Shown piece by piece: positions 1 through 7,304 of a stretch of DNA of 16,684 nucleotides (the first letter of the stretch is position 1; every line of letters begins with the position of its first letter). The notes beneath the pieces were generated by a model, which worked only from the letters and a program-made list of their open reading frames with translations, was not told the DNA's origin and did not search any database. A program made the translations under genes and the position numbers. This DNA comes from Firmicutes bacterium UBA6226. Lineage in GTDB: Bacteria > Bacillota_A > Clostridia > Peptostreptococcales > Acidaminobacteraceae. Where the stretch lies: NCBI GenBank assembly GCA_002441045.1, contig DJWQ01000050.1, positions 1-16,684 on the forward strand, in the 5' to 3' direction.

Positions 1-181
1 CAGCTTCCACTAGATATGCCTGCTCGCTATCTTGGACGTCAATTTTAAAAGTATCTGCGACGAGGCTTCTTCTCATTGGCCAAGTGTCTGAAAAAAAGTC
101 ATCAATCATATTTTGAAAATCATCAAAACCAACACCCATTAAATCGTTACGTCTTTTGTTGAATGGAATCAATCCTGCCAT
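1..181 (-). CDS. Hsp20/alpha-crystallin family small heat-shock protein (N-terminal part; gene runs off the left edge)
   Basis: Sixty codons are visible, from ATG at 181 down to the window edge. The protein starts MAGLIPFNKRRNDLMG, then has an amphipathic N-terminal arm rich in D and F (about residues 17-35). At residues 43-60 begins DTFKIDVQDSEQAYLVEA, the typical first beta strands of an Hsp20 alpha-crystallin domain. Such proteins are ATP-independent cytoplasmic holdases that bind unfolding proteins. An AAAGGAG ribosome site (191-197) sits 9 nt before the ATG. A perfect CIRCE operator and a TTGACA promoter lie just upstream, so heat-shock control by HrcA is expected. The family is recognised from the N-terminal third only; the C-terminal IXI motif lies outside the window. 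Confidence 0.88.
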   Translation of the reverse strand, partial: MAGLIPFNKRRNDLMGVGFDDFQNMIDDFFSDTWPMRRSLVADTFKIDVQDSEQAYLVEA

Positions 182-226
182 GCTTAACAACTCCTTTCAT
201 AAAAATCTTTGTGAATTTATATTTTG

Positions 227-253
227 TTAGCACTCTCTATCGTCGAGTGCTAA
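227..253 (-). promoter_or_regulatory. CIRCE operator (HrcA binding site)
   Basis: TTAGCACTC (227-235), a 9-nt spacer, then GAGTGCTAA (245-253): a perfect match to the CIRCE inverted repeat. It lies between the -10 box and the ribosome site of the hsp20 gene, covering the expected transcript start. HrcA bound here would repress hsp20 until heat or misfolded protein titrates GroEL. This is established for CIRCE in general; its action here is inferred. Confidence 0.95.
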
Positions 254-263
254 TCTTAATTTA

Positions 264-292
264 TATATACACCTTTTTGATTTTACTGTCAA
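264..292 (-). promoter_or_regulatory. Sigma-A-type promoter of the hsp20 gene
   Basis: On the minus strand there is a perfect -35 TTGACA (287-292), a 17-nt spacer and a -10 region TATATA (264-269) within an alternating TA run. Transcription would start around 255-258, at the edge of the CIRCE element. Housekeeping promoter plus CIRCE is the standard layout of HrcA-controlled genes. Confidence 0.8.
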
Positions 293-342
293 TGCACTTC
301 ATGATTTTTTTACAAATTTAAAAAAACGTTTAAAAATAGCCA

Positions 343-369
343 TTAAAATCTTATTGTCAGTGATTTTAA
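343..369. repeat. Inverted repeat TTAAAATC-N11-GATTTTAA in the divergent intergenic region
   Basis: Two perfect 8-bp arms (343-350 and 362-369) are separated by 11 nt, between the divergent hsp20 and diguanylate cyclase genes. It cannot terminate either gene, since both are transcribed away from it. It could be an operator for the cyclase gene, whose weak promoter-like sequence (TTAACA at 389-394, TATAAG at 414-419) follows. A second short pair, AAAGAG/CTCTTT (371-376/385-390), lies beside it. The region is AT-rich, so chance is possible. Confidence 0.4.
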
Positions 370-444
370 CAAAGAGTTGGGTATCTCTTTAACATCGTAC
401 ATATGTGTTAAACTATAAGGACTTTGATAAAGGAAGTGACGTTT

Positions 445-2274
445 ATGAATCGGATTTATGGTATGATGCTTTCTAACACGGACGACATGTTTCAGGAAGA
501 GCTATGGTCAAATTTAAGTAGCTATATCGCTAGTCAAAATGACCGTATTTTCTATTTTTGTGGCAAGCCACTTGAAAAAGAATCCAGTTTCGAGTCAAAT
601 CCCAACATCATATTTAACCTCATGAAGTATTTGCCAATGGATGGTATGCTTTCACTCACGGGTACACTTGGTCTTAACATTACTAGACAAGAATACAATA
701 CTTTTCTAAAACCTTTTGAAAATATTCCTACAGTAAGCCTATCTATCCCACTCGAAAATTGTAAAAACGTCACACTCGATAACTACATAAGCAGTTTTCG
801 AATCACTGAGCACCTTTTATTTCATGGATATGAAAATATAGGTTACATTACAGGACCACTTTCCACTCAAGAGTCTCTAGATCGTCGCGATGGTGCAATA
901 GCAGCTTTAAAAACAGAAAACAAAACCTTTATAAAGATTTGTGAAGGCGATTTTTCTAGTGGTTCTGGCTACGAACACGCTCTTGTACTCTTGGACGAAA
1001 AAGTGGATGCCATCATCTGTGGCAATGATCAAATGGCATTAGGTGTCTATAAGGCTGCGAAAGAACGTGGACTAAAGATTCCAGATGATTTGGCTGTAAT
1101 TGGGTTTGATGACATTGAATCAGCCAATTTGATATCTCCGACTTTGACGACTGTACAGCAACCTTTTATGGACATGGCAAAGTCCGCGTTTGACTTGCTT
1201 TCATCGGATACTCAAGACGATGTCAAATACGAAGGTGTAATCAAAATTCGTGAATCTTGTGGGTGTAAGATGCATCAGAAGGAATACACTGATGAGTTTT
1301 ATGAAAAGCAATACTATAAGAGAAAATATCATAAGACCATAACCGATTATGATGATATTTTGCTGATGAGTTCTCAGTTCAACCAAGTCACAAACTTAGA
1401 AACGCTTCGTTTGGCCCTTACCTCTTATTTTCAAATCGTCAAAAATGCCGATTTTTATCTAAGCTTATTTAACGATTATAAAATGGAGATTCAAAATCCT
1501 AGTACATTTGTCTATCCTGAACAAATGAATCTTTTTTTTGGCTATACAAATGGGATTATCACTCAGGATCAAGTCTATCGCACCTTCGATGGACTGCCAC
1601 AGCCTATTTTTAGAATGACGCAGTTTAATGCTTTCTTAGTCTATCCGATTATCGTTCTGAACTTGACTTATGGTTATATCGTCGTCGATGCTGTAACCGC
1701 TCAAAACAGAAGCTTTATTGCACTTAGAACCATTATCGGAAATGTTTTAAATCGCATCGATATGATTGGACAGCTTGAGACTTTTAATAAGAACATGGCT
1801 CAGCTTGCCAGTCGTGATAGTATGACAAAACTTTTTAACCGTCGTGGTTTTTATTTGAATGTTGAATCTGAGTTCGATTTAGCACTTATGAACGCACAAA
1901 CCCCATGTGTTGCATTTTGTGACATTAATGGTCTAAAGAAAATCAACGATCATTTTGGTCATGCATATGGCGATCTTTTAATCACCGAAACTTCCTCCCT
2001 ACTCAATGAAGTTTTTGACAAACATATTATTGCGAGGTTTGGCGGTGATGAGTTCGTCATCTATATTAAACATGCTACGCCTGACATAATAAAAACACTT
2101 AATTCAAAGTTGCAATTGGCACTTTCAAATAAAAATTTAAATAGCGATTATCCTTTTAAAATTTCACTTGAAATTGGATTTGCCTTTTTTGATCCCTCTC
2201 AACACAAATCGATAGAGGATCTCATCAATGCTGCCGATCACAAACTTTACGCATTAAAGCGATCCGGTAACTAA
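445..2274 (+). CDS. Diguanylate cyclase with LacI-type ligand-binding sensor domain (GGDEF protein)
   Basis: A 609-aa protein. ATG at 445 is preceded by AAAGGAAG at a good distance; an upstream in-frame TTG (424) lacks such a site. Residues 1 to about 275 resemble the effector-binding half of LacI-family regulators, including CGNDQMALGVYKAA and DDLAVIGFDDIESANLISP, but there is no helix-turn-helix and no signal peptide. The sensor domain ends in an SCGC motif (Cys272 and Cys274). Residues 275-455 form a linker or sensor region of unknown fold. Residues 455-608 form a GGDEF domain: DSMTKLFNRRGF, DINGLKKINDHFGH, and GGDEF at 533-537. It should make c-di-GMP from two GTP in response to a small cytoplasmic ligand, perhaps a sugar or nucleoside. 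The inhibitory RxxD site is absent: F and H occupy its R and D positions. Monocistronic, ending at a terminator shared with sstT. Confidence 0.9.
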   Translation: MNRIYGMMLSNTDDMFQEELWSNLSSYIASQNDRIFYFCGKPLEKESSFESNPNIIFNLMKYLPMDGMLSLTGTLGLNITRQEYNTFLKPFENIPTVSLSIPLENCKNVTLDNYISSFRITEHLLFHGYENIGYITGPLSTQESLDRRDGAIAALKTENKTFIKICEGDFSSGSGYEHALVLLDEKVDAIICGNDQMALGVYKAAKERGLKIPDDLAVIGFDDIESANLISPTLTTVQQPFMDMAKSAFDLLSSDTQDDVKYEGVIKIRESCGCKMHQKEYTDEFYEKQYYKRKYHKTITDYDDILLMSSQFNQVTNLETLRLALTSYFQIVKNADFYLSLFNDYKMEIQNPSTFVYPEQMNLFFGYTNGIITQDQVYRTFDGLPQPIFRMTQFNAFLVYPIIVLNLTYGYIVVDAVTAQNRSFIALRTIIGNVLNRIDMIGQLETFNKNMAQLASRDSMTKLFNRRGFYLNVESEFDLALMNAQTPCVAFCDINGLKKINDHFGHAYGDLLITETSSLLNEVFDKHIIARFGGDEFVIYIKHATPDIIKTLNSKLQLALSNKNLNSDYPFKISLEIGFAFFDPSQHKSIEDLINAADHKLYALKRSGN

Positions 2275-2282
2275 CAAAAAAA

Positions 2283-2330
2283 CAAAAAAACTCAGCGACG
2301 TGTGCCTATGCATCATCGCTGAGTTTTTGT
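2283..2330. terminator. Bidirectional intrinsic terminator between the diguanylate cyclase and sstT
   Basis: CTCAGCGA (2291-2298) pairs perfectly with TCGCTGAG (2316-2323). The stem is extended by an A run on the left and a T run on the right, so a U-tract follows the hairpin on either strand. It lies between the convergent stop codons at 2274 and 2332, and should end transcripts from both sides. Confidence 0.9.
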
Positions 2331-2331
2331 T

Positions 2332-3564
2332 TTATTTTGGAATTTTAATCGTTTTACCCTCTTTCTTCCATTGTTTAAACTCTGCAGCAGCTGTAAAGAT
2401 AACGTCTGTTGATGAGTTAAGTGCGGTTTCACATGAATCCTGTAAAACACCTACGATAAAACCGACACCTACAACTTGCATTGCAACATCGTTTGAGATA
2501 CCAAACAAGCTACACGCAAGTGGAATTAAAAGAAGTGAGCCACCTGCTACACCAGAAGCACCACAAGCACTTACTGCGGCAAGTACACTTAAAATAAGCG
2601 CAGTTGCTATATCTACTTCGATCCCAAGTGTATGAACTGCTGCAAGCGAAAGTACTGAAATGGTAATCGCTGCACCTGCCATATTGATCGTCGCACCTAG
2701 TGGAATTGATACAGAATAATTGTCTTTATCGAGTCCAAGTTCTTCACAAAGCTCCATATTCACTGGAATGTTCGCTGCAGAGCTTCTTGTAAAGAATGCG
2801 GTTAAGCCTGAAACTCTTATGCTCTTAAGTACCAGAGGATACGGATTTTGCTTAATTTGTGTATAAACGATAATTGGGTTCACTACAAATGCAACAAACA
2901 ACATACATCCAACTAATACGACAAGCAATTGACCATAGCTCATTAAAGATTCAAGACCACTTGTTGCGATCGAATCAAACACAAGGCCCATTATGCCAAG
3001 TGGTGCAAAGTTAATGATGAATCTAACGACGTTAGAAAGCGCGTCAGCAACATTACTGATCGTCAGTTTGGTTGTATCAGCAGCACTTCTAAGCATAAAC
3101 CCAAGTAAAGCTGCCCAAGCTAGAATACCGATATAATTTGCATTAAATAATGCTTTAACAGGGTTATCTACGACGTTTAACAGAAGTGTTTTTAAAACGT
3201 CAACCACGCCTCCTGGAGGAGAAATACTATCAACGCCTGCTGCCATGGTTAAGCTTACCGGGAATGCAAAGCTTGCAACAACCCCTATTAAGCTCGCTAA
3301 AAACGTACCGAGTAGGTATAACTTTAAAATAGATCCCATGTTCGTTTGATGTCCTGCTTTATGCTGTGCAATGGCACTCATAACTAGGAAAAATACCAGT
3401 ATCGGTGCTACGGCTTTAAGTGCCCCTACAAATAAAGAACCGAAAATCACGACAAAAGCTGCTTGTTCTGGAATCGCAACAGCGAGAATGATACCGATGA
3501 CTAAGCCAACGATAATACGCTTCACAATGCTGAGCGCATTCCATTTTTTAAAGATTTCTTTCAC
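2332..3564 (-). CDS. sstT: Serine/threonine:Na+ symporter SstT
   Basis: A 410-aa membrane protein of the dicarboxylate/amino acid:cation symporter (DAACS) family, close in length to the roughly 414-aa E. coli SstT. Hydrophobic segments run through most of the chain. Family landmarks: the RSSAANIP serine-rich hairpin loop (260-267), the Na+-binding [10 protein letters not shown] stretch (290-299), a second re-entrant loop [11 protein letters not shown] (333-343), and [14 protein letters not shown] (375-388), a substrate-site helix resembling SstT rather than glutamate transporters. It imports serine and threonine with Na+. The start is GTG at 3564, with GGAGG placed just before it. It follows the C-S lyase gene by 134 nt, which holds its own candidate promoters. 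Serine uptake fits an amino-acid-fermenting lifestyle (inference). Confidence 0.93.
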   Translation of the reverse strand: MKEIFKKWNALSIVKRIIVGLVIGIILAVAIPEQAAFVVIFGSLFVGALKAVAPILVFFLVMSAIAQHKAGHQTNMGSILKLYLLGTFLASLIGVVASFAFPVSLTMAAGVDSISPPGGVVDVLKTLLLNVVDNPVKALFNANYIGILAWAALLGFMLRSAADTTKLTISNVADALSNVVRFIINFAPLGIMGLVFDSIATSGLESLMSYGQLLVVLVGCMLFVAFVVNPIIVYTQIKQNPYPLVLKSIRVSGLTAFFTRSSAANIPVNMELCEELGLDKDNYSVSIPLGATINMAGAAITISVLSLAAVHTLGIEVDIATALILSVLAAVSACGASGVAGGSLLLIPLACSLFGISNDVAMQVVGVGFIVGVLQDSCETALNSSTDVIFTAAAEFKQWKKEGKTIKIPK

Positions 3565-3588
3565 TACCTACCTCCACTTTTTCTCTCT

Positions 3589-3646
3589 ATAATATGTTTA
3601 AAGTTTAACATTACAACCATTTTAACATAGGAAAAAGTAAAAGCAA
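3589..3646 (-). promoter_or_regulatory. Candidate promoters of sstT
   Basis: Two overlapping sigma-A-like candidates read toward sstT. One is TTGTAA (3611-3616), a 16-nt spacer and TATTAT (3589-3594). The other is TTGCTT (3641-3646), a 16-nt spacer and TAAAAT (3619-3624). No strong terminator is visible after the upstream C-S lyase gene in this 134-nt AT-rich gap, only A/T palindromes near 3671-3698, so readthrough is also possible. Confidence 0.45.
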
Positions 3647-3698
3647 GGTAATTTGTTACAAAATATTAATATAGTTTATTTTATATATAAAAAGATTT

Positions 3699-4907
3699 TT
3701 ATGTGTTCGCGACTGGCATACGCACTGCATTATAAAGCTGATCTAACGCTTTTTCTAGTGTCGCTTTTGGACACGTAATATTCATTCTTTGAAAATTCTC
3801 ACCACCGACGCCAAACATCGTCCCTGAATTTAACCAAAGACCTGCTTTATCCGTTATGAAGCTGTTAAGCTCTGCTGGTGTTAACCCAAGCGCACTAAAA
3901 TCGAACCATAATAGATAGGTACCTTGCGGTTTAATTAGTTTTACTTCTGGTAATTTTTCAGCTAAAAAGTCTTCAATAAAGCGAATGTTTTCAACAAGAT
4001 ATGCCTTTAAGTCTTTAAGCCAAGCCTCTCCATGCTCATAAGCCGCTTGACAAGCTACAAATCCCATGACGTTAGGAATTCCAAGCCCCATGCGAGTCAG
4101 CTCCTTTTTAAAACGCTCTCTAATCTCTTCACTCGCTATAAAGATATTGGACTGCTGAAGGCCAGCAAGATTAAATGTCTTAGATGGTGCAGTACACGTA
4201 ATCGTTCTATCTAAATACTCGGGTTTTAAATCAGAAAAAACCATATGTTTATATCCAAACGCTTCGTAGACAAAATCAGCATGAATTTCATCTGCCACTA
4301 CGATAACATCGTGCTTCACACACAAGTCACCTAGCCTTATAAGATCCTCTTTTGACCATACCCTTCCTATCGGGTTATGAGGATTACAAAGTATAAATAG
4401 TTTGACGTTATTCTCTATGATTTTACGTTCAAAATCTTCAAAGTCCATATCATACGTGCCATCTTTATAGATCAGAGGATTGACCACAAGGTTTCTCTGA
4501 TTGGTAAGGATGGATTCTGCAAATGGATGATAGACCGGCTGTTGTATGATGACACTATCACCGACTTCAGTTAGCGTACGGATGGCGACACAGATGGCGT
4601 TAACGATACTCGGCGTCATAACCAGCCATTCCTTTTGAGGCGACCATTGATGATGTTTGATCATCCAATTTAGAACCGCGTTAAAATAATCTTCAGAAAT
4701 TGCATCCGTATAGCCAAATATCCCGTGCTCTGAACGTGTTTTCATAGCATCTATGACTTCTTTAGGTGCTCTAAAATCCATATCTGCAACCCAAAGTGGG
4801 ATTAGATTTGACGGTTTCCCCATATTCGCCGCAGCATCGTACTTAATCGAATTTGTATTGTGTCGATTGATGATTTCATCAAAGTTAAAACTGCTCATCT
4901 TAGCCAT
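3699..4907 (-). CDS. MalY/PatB-family PLP-dependent cystathionine beta-lyase / C-S lyase
   Basis: A 402-aa fold-type I PLP enzyme of the MalY/PatB group. Visible motifs: IPLWVADMDF (36-45, typical of the family's N-terminus), QPVYHPF (123-129, stacking tyrosine), CNPHNPIGR (174-182), ADEIHADF (205-212, Asp206 for the pyridine nitrogen), and TAPSKTFNLAGLQ (239-251) with Schiff-base Lys243. Its usual reaction is alpha,beta-elimination of cystathionine or cysteine conjugates to a thiol, pyruvate and ammonia; some members act as aminotransferases or bind regulators. ATG at 4907 has AGGAGG 4-5 nt upstream, slightly close; another ATG lies three codons inside. The exact substrate cannot be read from sequence. 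It diverges from the RNA methyltransferase gene. Confidence 0.9.
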   Translation of the reverse strand: MAKMSSFNFDEIINRHNTNSIKYDAAANMGKPSNLIPLWVADMDFRAPKEVIDAMKTRSEHGIFGYTDAISEDYFNAVLNWMIKHHQWSPQKEWLVMTPSIVNAICVAIRTLTEVGDSVIIQQPVYHPFAESILTNQRNLVVNPLIYKDGTYDMDFEDFERKIIENNVKLFILCNPHNPIGRVWSKEDLIRLGDLCVKHDVIVVADEIHADFVYEAFGYKHMVFSDLKPEYLDRTITCTAPSKTFNLAGLQQSNIFIASEEIRERFKKELTRMGLGIPNVMGFVACQAAYEHGEAWLKDLKAYLVENIRFIEDFLAEKLPEVKLIKPQGTYLLWFDFSALGLTPAELNSFITDKAGLWLNSGTMFGVGGENFQRMNITCPKATLEKALDQLYNAVRMPVANT

Positions 4908-5050
4908 ATGTCCTCCTAAATTAATCTATAAATTTTCAATACCTCATCTTACGAAAACGACGCACTAACCTATTTCCAATTTCTATAAAACTATAGTATC
5001 ATAGATAAAAGAAGTCATTCAAACAAACTTTAAAATATAAGGAGTTCTCC
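4908..5050. promoter_or_regulatory. Divergent intergenic region between the C-S lyase and RNA methyltransferase genes
   Basis: These 143 nt must hold both promoters. For the rightward gene a weak candidate is TTTCCA (4973-4978), an 18-nt spacer and TATCAT (4997-5002), with a clear AAGGAG ribosome site at 5039-5044. For the leftward gene only a TATAGA-like -10 near 4924-4929 is seen, with no good -35. An 8-bp palindrome ACTATAGT lies at 4990-4997. No recognised operator is present. Confidence 0.35.
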
Positions 5051-5923
5051 ATGTTTATAAAGCAAACCTTAGAAGAAAAGGAACGTTCTATTCGAACAGA
5101 TTATCCTGAAAAATGCCGCCTTACAGGTAAAAATGCGGCTGTAATTAAAAAAATTCAAGCCGTTGTTGGCAATACCAAATCCAATCCTGAAAAGCTTGTA
5201 GGTGTGGAGGGTATTTGGGCATGTAGTCAGCTGATTAAATACGACGTGAAGGTTAAGGCACTATTACTTGATCTTGATAACATTACTACCAACGATGCCT
5301 ATCAAATCATGCTCTCACTTTGTGATATGGCTGAAGAAATTCACATCGTATCGACGACGACATTTAAGAAAATTGCTGAAGTCGGTACCTCTGCTGGTAT
5401 CTTTGCACTAGCAAAATTCCCACAGACTTTCTTACACAATCTCAGCCCGAAAAAACATGAAGTCATCGTCGTTTTAGATGGTCTAGAAATCCCAGGTAAC
5501 ATCGGAACGATCATTAGGTCCAGCGATGGCACAGACACAAACGCTATCTTCATATGTAACAGAAAAACACGCGTTACGCATCCAAAAATCCTTAGAAGTA
5601 GCCAAGGCTCATGCTTTAAAGTACCTATAGTAGAAGATGAAACCGCAAACATCATCGAATGGCTTACAAAAAACTACTATAAAATCATCTTAACCGATAC
5701 CGACGCAGATAAATTCTACTATGAGCAAAACTACAACGGTAGAATCGCCATCGTTATGGGGAGCGAACGCTATGGTATCTCAAGGGATTGGTACGATGCA
5801 AATATTAAGACTGATTTAGTAAAAATTCCTATGTATGGGGATTGTGATTCTCTTAATGTGGGGATCGCCGCAACCCTTATGTTATATGAAGCTGCCATCT
5901 ACAGAAGTGGTGCAAGAAAGTAA
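5051..5923 (+). CDS. TrmH/SpoU-family RNA (guanosine-2'-O)-methyltransferase
   Basis: A 290-aa SPOUT enzyme that transfers a methyl group from SAM to a ribose 2'-OH of rRNA or tRNA. An N-terminal L30e-like RNA-binding domain (about residues 28-125) is followed by the knotted catalytic domain with all three SpoU motifs. Motif 1 is NIGTIIRSSDG (150-160), with the catalytic Arg at 156. Motif 2 is IVMGSERYGIS (234-244). Motif 3 is IPMYGDCDSLNVGIAA (259-274). ATG at 5051 follows AAGGAG with a 6-nt gap. The stop is about 45-55 nt before the likely start of the PAS-GGDEF gene on the same strand, so co-transcription is possible. Which nucleotide is modified cannot be told; RlmB- and TrmH-like members share these motifs. 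Confidence 0.9.
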   Translation: MFIKQTLEEKERSIRTDYPEKCRLTGKNAAVIKKIQAVVGNTKSNPEKLVGVEGIWACSQLIKYDVKVKALLLDLDNITTNDAYQIMLSLCDMAEEIHIVSTTTFKKIAEVGTSAGIFALAKFPQTFLHNLSPKKHEVIVVLDGLEIPGNIGTIIRSSDGTDTNAIFICNRKTRVTHPKILRSSQGSCFKVPIVEDETANIIEWLTKNYYKIILTDTDADKFYYEQNYNGRIAIVMGSERYGISRDWYDANIKTDLVKIPMYGDCDSLNVGIAATLMLYEAAIYRSGARK

Positions 5924-5966
5924 AATTTGGGTATTATATATAGATATTTTAACAATCCAACTCGAG

Positions 5967-7301
5967 GTGGTGATTCTTATAGACCCTAATTCTGTCTTTC
6001 AAACTGTTTTTGATAAAGCACCCTCATTAACCGCTATTCTTTCACCCGATGGTGAAATCTACGCCGTTAACCAATCTTTTGTAGCGCTTAGTGGCATTGA
6101 GCGCGAAGACATCATTAATCATGCCTACTGGGATTTGCCGTGCTGGATTCACTCTGATGACATGCAAAACAGAATTTTGTTTGCTATCGAAGAAGCAGCT
6201 TTAACTTCTCAAACCGTTAGATTTGAAGCACAGTATAAAGATCTCAACGGAAAAATCAATGATTTAGATTTAAAAATAAAGCCTGTATTTGATTCAACAG
6301 ATCAAGTCGAATACTATATTGCCTTTGGCTATAACGTGACAGAACTTGTTAAAGCAAGACGTGCACTCTCCAACCAGCAGCGACATCTTACAGCTCTATT
6401 TAACCATTCAAAGGAAGGTTTTTTATTTAATATTATGCCTGAAGGTCTAAAAGTGGACGATGGGATAGATCAAAAGGCACTTATCAATGATAGCATTCGC
6501 TATTTAAAAATAGTGGAATTCAATTCCGCCCTTGAACAAATTGTCGGAATTACATCTACCGAAAAATTACAGTATACGCGATTTTATGAGCTCCTTAAAA
6601 TATCAGGTTCTCTTTACAAGACATGCGTTACAGCCATTATCGAACATGGCGAATTCCATTTTGAACATGAATTTTTAAACGCTTTAGGAGAATATAAAAT
6701 TCTTGAAGTCACACTCTCCATCATAAAAAATGATGACACATATTATGGCTTTTTCGCAGTCATCCGCGACTTGACAATACAAAAAATATACGAGGCCGAG
6801 CTAGAGTACTTTGCTAACAATGATCCCCTAACCGGCCTTAGAAATAGACGGTATTATTTTTCTTTTTTAGATAAAGTATTTTCAGATCCTAATCATTCTG
6901 GCTTCATCTGCATGTTTGATTTAGATCACTTTAAAAATATCAATGACTCGTATGGCCATGACATGGGCGACGAAGTATTAAAGAAATTTTCAGAGATTGC
7001 AAAATCCCACTTTAAATCCTATGCAGAAATCTGCAGATATGGTGGCGAAGAATTTCTAGTCTATTTATCCCTTGTTGATTCTGAGTCAGTTTATCAACTT
7101 CTCGACGATTTTAGACGCAAAGTTTCCGATATTGAATTTAAGCCTGAAAATCAGTCACCATTTTCCATAACAGTTAGCGTCGGAATTGCATCCTGTCCAA
7201 TAACCACACCATTAAACATTGTTATTTCTAGAGCTGACAAAGCCTTATACCAATCAAAAAATAACGGACGAAACCAAGTTACGATTTGTGAAGAGCAATA
7301 A
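5967..7301 (+). CDS. PAS-PAS-GGDEF diguanylate cyclase
   Basis: About 444 aa; soluble, with no membrane segments. The first PAS domain (about 8-120) begins VFQTVFDKAPSLTAILSPDG. A second PAS-like domain (about 135-270) contains HFEHEFLNALGEYKILEVTL and ends in FAVIRDLT. A short helix then leads to a complete GGDEF domain (about 283-440): DPLTGLRNRRYY, FDLDHFKNINDSYGHD, and GGEEF at 359-363. It should synthesise c-di-GMP. The RxxD inhibitory site is missing (K and A at its R and D positions). The start is uncertain. The only in-frame ATG upstream (5835) lies 89 bp inside the methyltransferase gene and would add unrelated residues; the next ATG inside would cut PAS1. GTG codons at 5967 and 5970 are the candidates used here, but a GAGGTGG ribosome-site-like sequence (5964-5970) better serves ATA at 5979. 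Confidence 0.87.
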   Translation: MVILIDPNSVFQTVFDKAPSLTAILSPDGEIYAVNQSFVALSGIEREDIINHAYWDLPCWIHSDDMQNRILFAIEEAALTSQTVRFEAQYKDLNGKINDLDLKIKPVFDSTDQVEYYIAFGYNVTELVKARRALSNQQRHLTALFNHSKEGFLFNIMPEGLKVDDGIDQKALINDSIRYLKIVEFNSALEQIVGITSTEKLQYTRFYELLKISGSLYKTCVTAIIEHGEFHFEHEFLNALGEYKILEVTLSIIKNDDTYYGFFAVIRDLTIQKIYEAELEYFANNDPLTGLRNRRYYFSFLDKVFSDPNHSGFICMFDLDHFKNINDSYGHDMGDEVLKKFSEIAKSHFKSYAEICRYGGEEFLVYLSLVDSESVYQLLDDFRRKVSDIEFKPENQSPFSITVSVGIASCPITTPLNIVISRADKALYQSKNNGRNQVTICEEQ

Positions 7302-7304
7302 GAA

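Noticed and set aside
2300..2635. Plus-strand open frame of 111 codons
   Set aside because: It lies antisense inside sstT and the shared terminator; the product has no recognisable features and no ribosome site.
3660..3698. A/T palindromes after the C-S lyase gene, considered as a terminator
   Set aside because: The stems are A/T only with no G+C core, so they are too weak to call an intrinsic terminator.
5835..5966. N-terminal extension of the PAS-GGDEF protein from ATG 5835
   Set aside because: It overlaps 89 bp of the methyltransferase motif-3 region, has no separate ribosome site, and the added residues do not match PAS-GGDEF proteins.
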